Shown: one piece after another, positions 7,439 through 15,186 of the stretch | Position numbering within the stretch: position 1 is the stretch's first letter | Layout: each line of letters opens with the position of its first letter | From: Yinghuangia seranimata | Lineage (GTDB): Bacteria > Actinomycetota > Actinomycetes > Streptomycetales > Streptomycetaceae | Direction: 5' to 3' | Length of the DNA: 63,774 nt | Assembly (NCBI RefSeq): GCF_029953285.1 | Contig: NZ_JASAOI010000082.1 | Location: 1 to 63,774, forward strand | The notes under the pieces: generated by a model | Told to the model about the DNA's origin: nothing | The model's input: only the letters and a program-made list of their open reading frames with translations | Databases searched by the model: none | Translations under genes and position numbers: made by a program

Positions 7439-8805
7439 CGCCGGGCCTCCGCCCCGCGCGGGAACCGCTTCGCGCACGCGGCGCACGCGCGTTCCACCGC
7501 CTCGACCAGCGCCCGTTCCTCGTCCTCGGTCAGGACGGCCGGCGGCGTGAAGCGGATCACCGGCAGCGCGTTCATCGAGTGGTTCGCGATGACGCCGGCG
7601 TCCAGCAGGTCGAGCAGGAACTCCGCGGCCAGGTGCCCGTCCACGAACTCGACACCGATCAGCACGCCGCGCCCGCGGACGTCGGCGACCAGGTGCGGGA
7701 TGTACGTGTCGACCAGCCCGTTCAGCGCGGCGAGCAACCGCTCCCCGAGCAACCGCGCGCGGTCGACGAGCCCCTCGCGTTCGATCGTCTCCACGGTCGC
7801 CCGCACCGCCGCCATCGCGACCGGGGCCGCCGAGAACGTCGAGGTGTGCAGGTAGGGGTCCGCGTCGAACGGCGCGAAGTAGGCGTCGTTGACCACCGTC
7901 GCCGCGACCGGCACCATCCCGCCGCTGAGGCACTTGCCGACCAGGATCACGTCCGGCACGACGCCTTCCAGGTCCGCGCCCCACCACGCGCCGAGCCTGC
8001 CGAGGCCGGTCATGACCTCGTCGAGCACCAGCATCGCGCCGCGTTCGCGGCACAGCGCCTCGACCGACTTCAGGTAGCCGCCCGGCGGCAGGACGACGCC
8101 GCCCTCGCTCTGGATCGGCTCGACGATCACGCACGCGTCGCTCGCGTCGTCCCCCAAGGCGCCCGCCAGGGCGGGGGCGTCGCCGTAGGCGACGTGCACC
8201 GCGTCGGGCAGCAGCGGCCGGAACGGGTCCTGGTAGACGGCGCGCGCGGTCAGCGTCAGCGCGCCCATGGTCTTGCCGTGGTAGCCGCCGACCATGGAGA
8301 TCAGGCGCCGCCGCCCGTTCGCGCGGGCGATCTTGATGGCGGTCTCGACCGCCTCCGCGCCCGTGCACGAGAAGTGCACCTTGTCCATACCCCGCGGGGT
8401 GATCCGCGTCAGCGCGGCGGCGGCCCGCGCCGCGGCCTCGTTGATGAGCACGCGCGTGGACAGCGCCTGGCGCTCCAGCTGGCCGCGCACGGCGGCGAGT
8501 ACGGCGGGATGCCCGGCGCCGACGAAGAACGTCCCGTAGCCGCCGCAGTTCAGCAGCTCGCGCCCGTCCTGGCAGCGCACCCGCGCGCCCTGGGCGGCCT
8601 CTTCGACGGGCAGGTCGAGCAACGTCGCGACCCGGCCCTGGCCTTCGCCCAGATGTCTGCGGTAGAGATCGATGATGTCCGAACGATCCAAGGGCTCCAC
8701 GACCTCGGATGGTTCGGCCAACTCACGGGACTCAAAAGGTGTTTCGTCTCGTTTGTCATCAGACACGCGAGCCAAGCTACCCACGCGCGGACGGCCGACG
8801 TCCAC
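7435..8805 (-). CDS. Class III PLP-dependent aminotransferase
   Basis: 456 residues from GTG 8805; GTG 8766 is an alternative, and neither has a clear ribosome site. The fold-type I landmarks are all present: FSCTGAEAVETAIKIAR for phosphate contacts, GGYHGKTMGA, the PLP-binding Asp262 in LDEVMTGLGR, and the Schiff-base Lys291 in VGKCLSGG. Relatives include acetylornithine, diaminobutyrate and omega-amino acid transaminases, which move an amino group between an aldehyde or ketone and an amino acid. It is first in an operon with an SDR (4-nt overlap) and an SRPBCC protein, and it diverges from a crotonase gene across 91 bp. The substrate is not predictable. Confidence 0.85.
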   Translation of the reverse strand: MDVGRPRVGSLARVSDDKRDETPFESRELAEPSEVVEPLDRSDIIDLYRRHLGEGQGRVATLLDLPVEEAAQGARVRCQDGRELLNCGGYGTFFVGAGHPAVLAAVRGQLERQALSTRVLINEAAARAAAALTRITPRGMDKVHFSCTGAEAVETAIKIARANGRRRLISMVGGYHGKTMGALTLTARAVYQDPFRPLLPDAVHVAYGDAPALAGALGDDASDACVIVEPIQSEGGVVLPPGGYLKSVEALCRERGAMLVLDEVMTGLGRLGAWWGADLEGVVPDVILVGKCLSGGMVPVAATVVNDAYFAPFDADPYLHTSTFSAAPVAMAAVRATVETIEREGLVDRARLLGERLLAALNGLVDTYIPHLVADVRGRGVLIGVEFVDGHLAAEFLLDLLDAGVIANHSMNALPVIRFTPPAVLTEDEERALVEAVERACAACAKRFPRGAEARR

Positions 8806-8896
8806 CGTCGGGTAACCGCCCGGTTTCGCCGACGCCGCGACCGCACGGTTATCGCGCGGTGGGTCGACTCCCGGCGCTCATGGCTAGCTTGGCGGC

Positions 8897-9823
8897 GTGG
8901 ACAGCATCCAGCCCGGTCCGGCGCCCTCCGCCGAACCGTACGAGCAGATCACGTACGCGGTCGCCGACCGCGTCGCCACGATCACCCTCAACCGCCCCGC
9001 CGCCCGCAACGGCTACACGCTGCGCATGAGCGAGGAGTTGGTCGACGCCTTCGACCGCGCGGACGTGGACGACGACGTTCGCGTGGTCGTCCTCGCCGGG
9101 GCCGGCGACCACTTCTGCGCCGGACTCGACCTGGCGCCCGAGGAGATCGCCGCGATAGCCGCGAACGCCCCGGAAGGGGAAGGCGACGAGTGGTCCGAGC
9201 CCGCAGGCGCGTGCACGATGAGGATGTTCACCATGAACAAGCCCGTCATCGCGGCCGTCCAGGGCGCGGCGGTGGGCGCGGGGGCGACGATCGTGCTCGC
9301 CGCCGATTACCGGCTCGTGGCGAGCGACGCCCGGTTCGGCTTCGTCTTCAGCAGGCGCGGCATCTACGCCGAGGCCGCGTCGACGTGGTTCCTGCCCCGC
9401 ATCGTCGGGCTGGGCGTCGCGCTGGACTGGCTGATCACCGGACGGGCGTTCGACGCGCGCGAGGCGATGGCGTCCGGACTGGCGCACAGCGTCCACGAAC
9501 CCGACCAGCTGCTCCCGAAGGCGTACCGCCTCGCCGGGGCCATCGCGGCGAAGACCGCGCCGGTGTCTGTCGCCGTGATCAGGCGGATGGTATACCGGAT
9601 GAGCGCGTTGGAGTCTCCCGCCCCGGCGCACCGCCTGGACTCGAGGCTCATGGCGGACAGCCTGCAAAGCCCGGACGCCACCGAGGGGTTCGACGCTTTC
9701 CTGCACCGCCGCGACCCGCACTTCCCGGGTCGGATCGGCAAGGACCTGCCTCACTACCTGCCATGGACGGCCGCCTCCGAGGAGGGATCATCTCAGCCGC
9801 AGGAGCAGTCACCGAGTCCGTGA
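8897..9823 (+). CDS. Enoyl-CoA hydratase/isomerase family protein
   Basis: 308 residues starting at GTG 8897. Crotonase features are clear: the strand VATITLNRPAARNGY, the oxyanion-hole segment AGAGDHFCAGLDL, and VQGAAVGAGATIVLAADYRL, followed by FGFVFSRRGIYAEAAST where a glutamate aligns with the catalytic position. Family members hydrate or isomerise acyl-CoA thioesters. The next gene, an SRPBCC protein, overlaps it by 4 nt, and the pair diverges from a transaminase-SDR-SRPBCC operon, so a joint CoA-thioester pathway is plausible. The specific substrate is unknown. Confidence 0.85.
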   Translation: MDSIQPGPAPSAEPYEQITYAVADRVATITLNRPAARNGYTLRMSEELVDAFDRADVDDDVRVVVLAGAGDHFCAGLDLAPEEIAAIAANAPEGEGDEWSEPAGACTMRMFTMNKPVIAAVQGAAVGAGATIVLAADYRLVASDARFGFVFSRRGIYAEAASTWFLPRIVGLGVALDWLITGRAFDAREAMASGLAHSVHEPDQLLPKAYRLAGAIAAKTAPVSVAVIRRMVYRMSALESPAPAHRLDSRLMADSLQSPDATEGFDAFLHRRDPHFPGRIGKDLPHYLPWTAASEEGSSQPQEQSPSP

Positions 9824-10290
9824 CCATCGCGGTCGGACCGAAGCCGGCGTACGACGTCGTCGTCGACGTGGGCTCGATCGGCAGCCGCAGCCCGGAGACC
9901 GTCGGCGTGACGCTGCGCGACTCCCGGGCGCTGGCCGTCGGGTCGCGGTTCACGGGGCACAACCGCAACGGGCGGTTCCGCTGGTCGACCCGTTGCACGG
10001 TCGTCGCGGCGGACGCGGGACGGGAGTTCGCCTTCGACGTCGCGTCCGCGGGCTTCCCGATCTCCTCCTGGCGCTACGAGTTCGCGCCGACGGAGGACGG
10101 AACCGGGACCGTCGTGACCGAGACCTGGTACGACCGGCGCGGGATGCTGATGAAGGCGCTCAGCACGGTGGTGACGGGCGTACGCGACCGGCCCCCGCAC
10201 AACCGGCGGACCATGCAGGCCACGCTCGCGGCCCTCAAGACGCAGTTGGAAGAGCGGCCGCACGAGCAGCCCGAGGGCGACGCCCCCTAA
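9820..10290 (+). CDS. SRPBCC family protein
   Basis: I choose GTG 9820, which overlaps the crotonase stop (GTGA), giving 156 residues. The sequence begins VTIAVGPKPAYDVVVDV and goes on through SRFTGHNRNGRFRWSTRCTV, FAFDV and SSWRYEF, a strand pattern typical of SRPBCC/polyketide-cyclase proteins found in actinobacteria. It ends with a helix containing MQATLAALKTQL. Coupling to the crotonase suggests a shared pathway. A strong hairpin just after the stop (10294-10325) probably ends the transcript. Confidence 0.7.
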   Translation: MTIAVGPKPAYDVVVDVGSIGSRSPETVGVTLRDSRALAVGSRFTGHNRNGRFRWSTRCTVVAADAGREFAFDVASAGFPISSWRYEFAPTEDGTGTVVTETWYDRRGMLMKALSTVVTGVRDRPPHNRRTMQATLAALKTQLEERPHEQPEGDAP

Positions 10291-10293
10291 CGA

Positions 10294-10325
10294 CTCGTGC
10301 CCAGGCCGGACGGCCTGGGCACGAG
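10294..10325. terminator. Bidirectional hairpin terminator
   Basis: CTCGTGCCCAGGCC (10294-10307) and GGCCTGGGCACGAG (10312-10325) form a perfect 14-bp stem with a 4-nt loop. It lies between two convergent genes and could serve both. There is no strong T-run, as is common in actinomycetes. Confidence 0.75.
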
Positions 10326-10343
10326 CTGTGGCGGGCTAAACGT

Positions 10344-10778
10344 TTAGGGACACGGGTTGTGCGGGGGCTTGTGCTCCGGCGGCTTGTGCTCCGGCGGGCA
10401 CGGCGGCTCATGCTGCGGGGGCTTGTGCTCCGGCGGCTTGTGCTCGGGCGGGCACGGCGGCTCGTGCGGTGGCGGCACGTGCGGCGGCTTGTGCTCCGGA
10501 GGCTTGTGCTCCGGCGGGCAGGGCGGCGGCGGGCAGTCGTCCTTGTGCCAGGACGGCGGGGTCCACGGAACGTGGCCGTGCACCCACAGCCCCCAGTGCT
10601 CCGAGTGCTCCGGGTACTCCACGCCGATGCCCCGGGACGCGTCCTGGTCGTCCATGGTGTCGGCCATGGCGGCACCGGCCGGGCCCAGGGCGACGATGGC
10701 CGCCGCCAGGATGAACGCGCCGCCTAGTCGTTTCCCCCCACGGCGCCGGTCGGTACCGGCGCACGAAGTCCTTCTCAT
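10344..10778 (-). CDS. Secreted His/Pro-rich repeat protein
   Basis: I start at ATG 10778 because GGAAGGAGA sits 5-8 nt upstream; the product is 144 residues. An Arg/Lys-rich N-terminus is followed by a hydrophobic stretch (GAFILAAAIVALGPAGAAMA) and a likely signal-peptidase site. After a short Trp/His-rich segment (HWGLWVHGHVPW), the C-terminal half is low complexity: three CPPEHKPPEHKPP-type units plus HVPPPHEPP. The dense histidines and repeated Cys-Pro pairs suggest metal binding at the cell surface, or a polyproline spacer; this is inference. It stands alone, converging with the SRPBCC gene. Confidence 0.7.
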   Translation of the reverse strand: MRRTSCAGTDRRRGGKRLGGAFILAAAIVALGPAGAAMADTMDDQDASRGIGVEYPEHSEHWGLWVHGHVPWTPPSWHKDDCPPPPCPPEHKPPEHKPPHVPPPHEPPCPPEHKPPEHKPPQHEPPCPPEHKPPEHKPPHNPCP

Positions 10779-10938
10779 CCGTCTTCTCCTTCCGCCGTGG
10801 CCACTTGCCGCGGCGCATTTCATGCTGCGGCCGGGCATTTCATCCCTTTAAGCGACACACCCCAGCCGAAGGGGTGAATGTGCGTAACCACACGGACGGA
10901 CGGTCGTAGGCGCGCAAAGGTCGGACGACCGGGCCCCA

Positions 10939-13929
10939 CTATCCCGTTGGCGGACTCCAGCGCTCGGTCAACGCGGCAAGCCGCAGCAGCCCGTTCGACG
11001 CGGGTCCCGCCGCCGTCAGCGCACGCAACGTCTCGGCGTCGTCGCGCTGTTCGAGCCAGTGCTGGACCCGCGCCTGGGCGGCCGCACGGGCCGCGCGCGG
11101 CATGCGGGCGTAGGCCACGTGGCGTACCGGGCCGTGCCGGAAGGTGTACTGGGCGTCGCCGTCGACGGCGCTGCTGGGGGCGCGGTCGAGGAGGCCGTGA
11201 CGGGCCAGGGCGTCCAGCAGGGCCTCGGTCTCGCGCGTGCCACGTTCACAGGCAGCGGCCACGGCGCCGGACCACACGGTGTCGCCGACGACCGCGGCAT
11301 CACGCAGCACCGTCTTGGCCTCGTCCGGCAGCAGGTCGAGGCGGGCGGCGATGACGCGGCGGACGGCCTTCGGCAGCAGACGGGCGGCGAGGTCGGGCGC
11401 CGGAACGGCACGTCCCGGGCGCACACCGTCCACGAACGAACGGACGAACTCGGCGGCGAAGAACGGATTGCCGTCCGCCAACGACACCAGCAGCGCGGCG
11501 AGTTCGTCGTCCGACGCGACGGCCGGTTCCGGCGGCAGGCCGTGCTCGCGAAGCAGGTACCGGACCTGCCGGTCGACGTCCTGGTCCGACAGCGGCCGGA
11601 GGGCCACCTGCGTGACGGTGTCGGCGGCGCTCCACTGCGGACGCCGGCCGGCGAGCTCCGGACGAGCCGCCGCAAGCACGAACAGGCCGCTGTCGGCGCA
11701 CTGTTCGCGCCCGGAGACACCGCGCGCGGTGCGATCGACCAGATCCAGGACGGTGTCGTCAGCGGCATGCAGGTCGTCAATGAGTACGGCCACCCGACGC
11801 CGCGCGGAGAGGCGCTCCAGGAAGACCCACCACGCGGTGACGATCGATTCGAGGTCGATCGTCTCGCCCAGCTCCTGCCCGGCGCCGAAGGCCGCATAGA
11901 GCCGTGACAGCAGCCATTCCGCCTCCCGCGGCGTCTCGGCCGCGGCGTGGACGTGCTCCCAGAGCCGTTCGCGCAGGGCCTCGGGCGTGGCAACAGCCGC
12001 GCCGAGCGCGGCCCCCGAGGTCCGAGCAGCCCGGACGCCGCCCCCAACCTCCACGCCCACCCCGCCCTCACACACCAACCCGCAGCAAACACACAGCCCT
12101 TCGGCGATCAGCCCGAGCAGGCTCTCATCAACGAGCCTCGGCACCATGTGGACCACAAGCGGGTCCGTGTCCTCCCGCTTGGCGTCGCGGCGCACGACCG
12201 CCTCGAACTCGCCGAGCAGCCGGCTCTTGCCGAGCCCGGCCTCGGCCGTCACGACCACCGGCCCGCCACCCCGACCCGCACGGAAGGCCTCCACCAGAAA
12301 AGCCAGTTCGTCGTCCCGGCCGAACAACGGAGCACAGGGGGACGACTCGGCGGCCGGGTCACGCAGCCCCGCCGCCGACCAGGCGCACGCGGTGGCGCGG
12401 GCGGGCTCATAGCCGACGCGGGTGTCCGTGTTGCGGCGGGTCTCCTCGGTGACCCACACCTCCTGACGCGGGATCAGCGGCAGTGCGGACTGGCACAGGT
12501 CGAGCACCGGCCCGGTCACCCGCGGCGCACCCGCGGCCTCGGGCGCGCGACCGGCCTGCGCAGCCTCCGCCTGATACCGGACCAACGCCGAGCCGGTGGC
12601 GACAGCGGCGCGCACCGACACCCCGGGCAGCGCCGTCGCCGACCCGCTCCCCGCGATCCGGTGCCGAATCGCCAGGGCCGCGAACACCGCATGCAGCGCG
12701 TCGTCGTCACGACTGCGGCGGGCCCCGAAGAACGCCACCCACAGCGAGCCGATCCGGGTCGCGAGCAGGCCGCCGAAACGCGCGATCTCACGCCGGATCG
12801 CGGTGTCGGCGCGCTCAAGCGCCGTGTCGATGTCCTCGGCGTCGGCGCGCCCCTGCGTCGGCTCGAAGGTGACCCGAAGAACGAGGGTGGCAACCTCTTT
12901 GCGCTCGGTCACGGTGACATCAGCCGCGGCACACACGCCCGACTCGGCGGCGAAGCCGCGCCCGGGATCAGTCAACGGCGCGACGAACACGGAACCTTCG
13001 CCCCCTACCCCCTCCCTCAACGGCACCACGGCGGAGGCCGGGACCCTTTGATCCGTCCGCACCCCGACGGCAGGCGGGACCCCTCCCGCTGTCCCCACCA
13101 CAGCGGAAGCCGGACCCCCTCGGTCCGTCCGCATCGGCCCCGGATACAGCAACCGCGCGTCGTGCGTCAGGATCGCCTGCCGTAAGTCCCGTAACTCACG
13201 GCCCGGTTCGAGCCCGAGCTCGTCGACGAGGTCGGCACGCGCGGCGTCGAAGGCGGCCAGGGCCTCGGTCTGGCGGCCGCAGCGGTACAGCGTCAGCATC
13301 AGCTGCCCGAGCAGGCGTTCGCGGCGCGGTTCGGCGCGTACCGTCGCCTGGAGGTCGGCGGCGACCGCCTCATGCCGCCCTAACGCCAGCTCGGTCTCGA
13401 AGAAGTCCTCGAGCAGGTCCAGCCTGGCATTGCCGACGGCGCGCAGTTCGGGCCAGCGGACGCCGTCCTCCACAAGATCGGCCAGCACCGGCCCGCGCCA
13501 CAACGCCAGCGCGTCGCGCCACAGTTCGGCGGCGGCCGCGGGCGCCCCGGCGTCGAGTTCGGAACGGCCTTCAGCAGCAAGGGCGCGGAAGCGGTGCAGG
13601 TCGACGTGCGCGGGCTCGACGCGCAACAGATATCCGGGCGCACGGGTGAGGAGTTCGACGTCGGGGCGGATGGACTCGGGCGTGCCGGGCTCGGGTTCGA
13701 AGAGCCTGCGGAGCCGCCACACGGTGTTCTGCAGGACCTTGCGCGCCGACGCGGGCGCCGCGTCGCCCCACAAGGCGGTGATCAGGCGGCTGGTGGCGAC
13801 CACCTGGTTCGGGGACAGGAGCAGGTAGCCGAGCATGGCGCGTTGCCGGGTTCCGCCGAGGGGCAGTTCGCTGCCGTGGCGTACGGCGGCGAGTGGCCCG
13901 AGGATCCTGAACTGCGTTCCGTACGGCAT
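10939..13929 (-). CDS. Large SARP regulator with cyclase-like and AAA/NACHT-type domains
   Basis: 996 residues. The N-terminal 250 form a SARP module: an OmpR-like winged helix (RILGPLAAV, LGGTRQRAMLGYLLL, RKVLQNTVWRLRR) followed by the BTAD helical repeat. Residues of about 345-445 resemble a class III adenylate/guanylate cyclase domain used as a sensor module (VATLVLRVTFE, GGLLATRIGSLWVAFFGA, HAVFAALAIRHRI). A P-loop AEAGLGKS lies near 560-567, and after it a LuxR/AfsR-type ATPase region with VLIDDLHAAD as Walker B. Such proteins activate secondary-metabolite or developmental genes in an ATP-controlled way. It lies 30 bp behind a smaller SARP gene and is probably co-transcribed with it. The target is unknown. 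Confidence 0.85.
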   Translation of the reverse strand: MPYGTQFRILGPLAAVRHGSELPLGGTRQRAMLGYLLLSPNQVVATSRLITALWGDAAPASARKVLQNTVWRLRRLFEPEPGTPESIRPDVELLTRAPGYLLRVEPAHVDLHRFRALAAEGRSELDAGAPAAAAELWRDALALWRGPVLADLVEDGVRWPELRAVGNARLDLLEDFFETELALGRHEAVAADLQATVRAEPRRERLLGQLMLTLYRCGRQTEALAAFDAARADLVDELGLEPGRELRDLRQAILTHDARLLYPGPMRTDRGGPASAVVGTAGGVPPAVGVRTDQRVPASAVVPLREGVGGEGSVFVAPLTDPGRGFAAESGVCAAADVTVTERKEVATLVLRVTFEPTQGRADAEDIDTALERADTAIRREIARFGGLLATRIGSLWVAFFGARRSRDDDALHAVFAALAIRHRIAGSGSATALPGVSVRAAVATGSALVRYQAEAAQAGRAPEAAGAPRVTGPVLDLCQSALPLIPRQEVWVTEETRRNTDTRVGYEPARATACAWSAAGLRDPAAESSPCAPLFGRDDELAFLVEAFRAGRGGGPVVVTAEAGLGKSRLLGEFEAVVRRDAKREDTDPLVVHMVPRLVDESLLGLIAEGLCVCCGLVCEGGVGVEVGGGVRAARTSGAALGAAVATPEALRERLWEHVHAAAETPREAEWLLSRLYAAFGAGQELGETIDLESIVTAWWVFLERLSARRRVAVLIDDLHAADDTVLDLVDRTARGVSGREQCADSGLFVLAAARPELAGRRPQWSAADTVTQVALRPLSDQDVDRQVRYLLREHGLPPEPAVASDDELAALLVSLADGNPFFAAEFVRSFVDGVRPGRAVPAPDLAARLLPKAVRRVIAARLDLLPDEAKTVLRDAAVVGDTVWSGAVAAACERGTRETEALLDALARHGLLDRAPSSAVDGDAQYTFRHGPVRHVAYARMPRAARAAAQARVQHWLEQRDDAETLRALTAAGPASNGLLRLAALTERWSPPTG

Positions 13930-13959
13930 CCTGCCTCCGGTGCGCTCGGGGGTGCGCGG

Positions 13960-14796
13960 TCACGTGGGTAACGCATGTGTAGTGCCAGGGCTCGGCCAGT
14001 GGACGAAGCGCAGGGCCGCTTCCGGGGTGTCGAGGCCGGGCGCGTGCGTGAGGATCTCGCGTTCGAGCTCGCGCAGGCCGTCGGGCGGCCTGCCTTCCTG
14101 AGCCTGATCGGCCCGGCCGAGGGGGCCGGTCTGGCGGGCGCGGCGGGTGCGCCGGCAGGCGTCCAGGGCGTCCGTCTGCCGTCCGCTGCGGTAGAGCGCG
14201 AGCATGAGCTGCCCGCACAGCCGGTCGCGGGACGGGTCGGTGTGGTGTGCGACGTGCAGTTCGGGGACGACGTCTGTGTGCCGGCCGAGCAGCAGGTCCG
14301 CCGTGACGCGGTCCTCGAAGGCGGCCAGGCCCGCCTCGTTGAGCTCGGCCAGTTCGGGCCACTTGAGGCCTGCCTCGAGCAGGTCGGCGAGGGCCTCGCC
14401 GCGCCACAGGCCGAGCGCGCGACGGAGCAGAGCCGCAGCGTCCGCCCATTCGCCGGCGACCAGTCCGGCGCGGCCGCGCGCGGCCAGGTCGCGGAAGCGG
14501 GACAGGTCGATGTGCTCGGGCGCCACCTGGAGGCGGTAGCCGTCGCGGGTGGTGACGATCGAGCACAGCAGCTCGTCGGAGCGGCGCAGGCTGGAGACGG
14601 CGTTCTGGAGGATCTTGCGGGCGGTGTCGGGCTGTTCCTCGGTCCATAAAGCATCGACAAGGCGGCTGACCGGAACCGTGGAGTTCGCATGCAGGAGCAG
14701 GTAGGCAAGGGTGGCGCGCCGACGCACGCCCCCCAGCGGCACAGAAACGTTATTGCGCACGACTTCCAAGGGGCCCAGCACGTTGAAGGGTGTCAA
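13960..14796 (-). CDS. Small SARP family transcriptional activator
   Basis: I start at TTG 14796 because a G-rich ribosome site (AGGGGGGA) precedes it and the product then begins exactly at the winged-helix domain (TPFNVLGPLEVV). Length is 278 residues, normal for a minimal SARP. It shows VPLGGVRRRATLAYLLLHA, DALWTEEQPDTARKILQNAV and a BTAD region to about residue 240. It resembles the N-terminal third of the larger SARP gene 30 bp downstream, so the two may be duplicates. Three 11-bp-spaced GTCTAC/T repeats upstream look like a SARP binding site, which suggests autoregulation or control by its neighbour. Confidence 0.8.
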   Translation of the reverse strand: MTPFNVLGPLEVVRNNVSVPLGGVRRRATLAYLLLHANSTVPVSRLVDALWTEEQPDTARKILQNAVSSLRRSDELLCSIVTTRDGYRLQVAPEHIDLSRFRDLAARGRAGLVAGEWADAAALLRRALGLWRGEALADLLEAGLKWPELAELNEAGLAAFEDRVTADLLLGRHTDVVPELHVAHHTDPSRDRLCGQLMLALYRSGRQTDALDACRRTRRARQTGPLGRADQAQEGRPPDGLRELEREILTHAPGLDTPEAALRFVHWPSPGTTHALPT

Positions 14797-15186
14797 GGAT
14801 TCCCCCCTGGAAACCTTCGGGGACCCTCGGTGCGGTGCCCCCCGATCCACACCGAACGGATCGTAGCGTGACCATATAGACGAAACGTAGACACTCTGTA
14901 GACGCGCGTCGACCTGCTCGGATGCGCCCGCGAAGGTGATGTGGCGCAGCACAACGCGGGTGCAGAACGGGTGTGACGCAAACCAGTCCGAGCCGCACCC
15001 GTCACCCTCCGCGACCAAAACGCGGCGACGGACGGTCGCACCGCAGTGTCGGAGCCAACCCGTAAGGTCAAGGGCGCCCCACCATCGGCCCCGACCGAAG
15101 CGACGGGCTCACCGAACCCGGCCCGGGCGAGGACGACAACGAACGGCACCGGCCTGGGGGCCCGGATCCGGCGAGAAGGAGGCGGT
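14797..15186. other. Divergent intergenic region between SARP and polymerase genes
   Basis: About 390 bp with no convincing gene. It holds the SARP-type direct repeats (14876-14903), a possible minus-strand -10 hexamer TACGAT (14865-14860), one GTGTGACGC word near 14971, and AAGGAGG just before the polymerase start. An ATG at 15018 could extend the SARP frame upstream, but the extra residues do not resemble the family. Confidence 0.6.
14876..14903 (-). promoter_or_regulatory. Predicted SARP binding site (three direct repeats, 11-bp period)
   Basis: On the minus strand the hexamers GTCTAC (14903-14898), GTCTAC (14892-14887) and GTCTAT (14881-14876) recur with an exact 11-bp period. A TACGAT hexamer follows about 10 nt downstream. 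SARPs are known to bind direct repeats with this helical period just upstream of the -10 element. The site lies about 80 bp upstream of the small SARP start codon. Confidence 0.65.

Noticed and set aside
14797-15018. N-terminal extension of the small SARP from an ATG at 15018
   Set aside because: The extra residues do not resemble SARPs and would cover the predicted SARP binding site and promoter; the TTG at 14796 has a good ribosome site.
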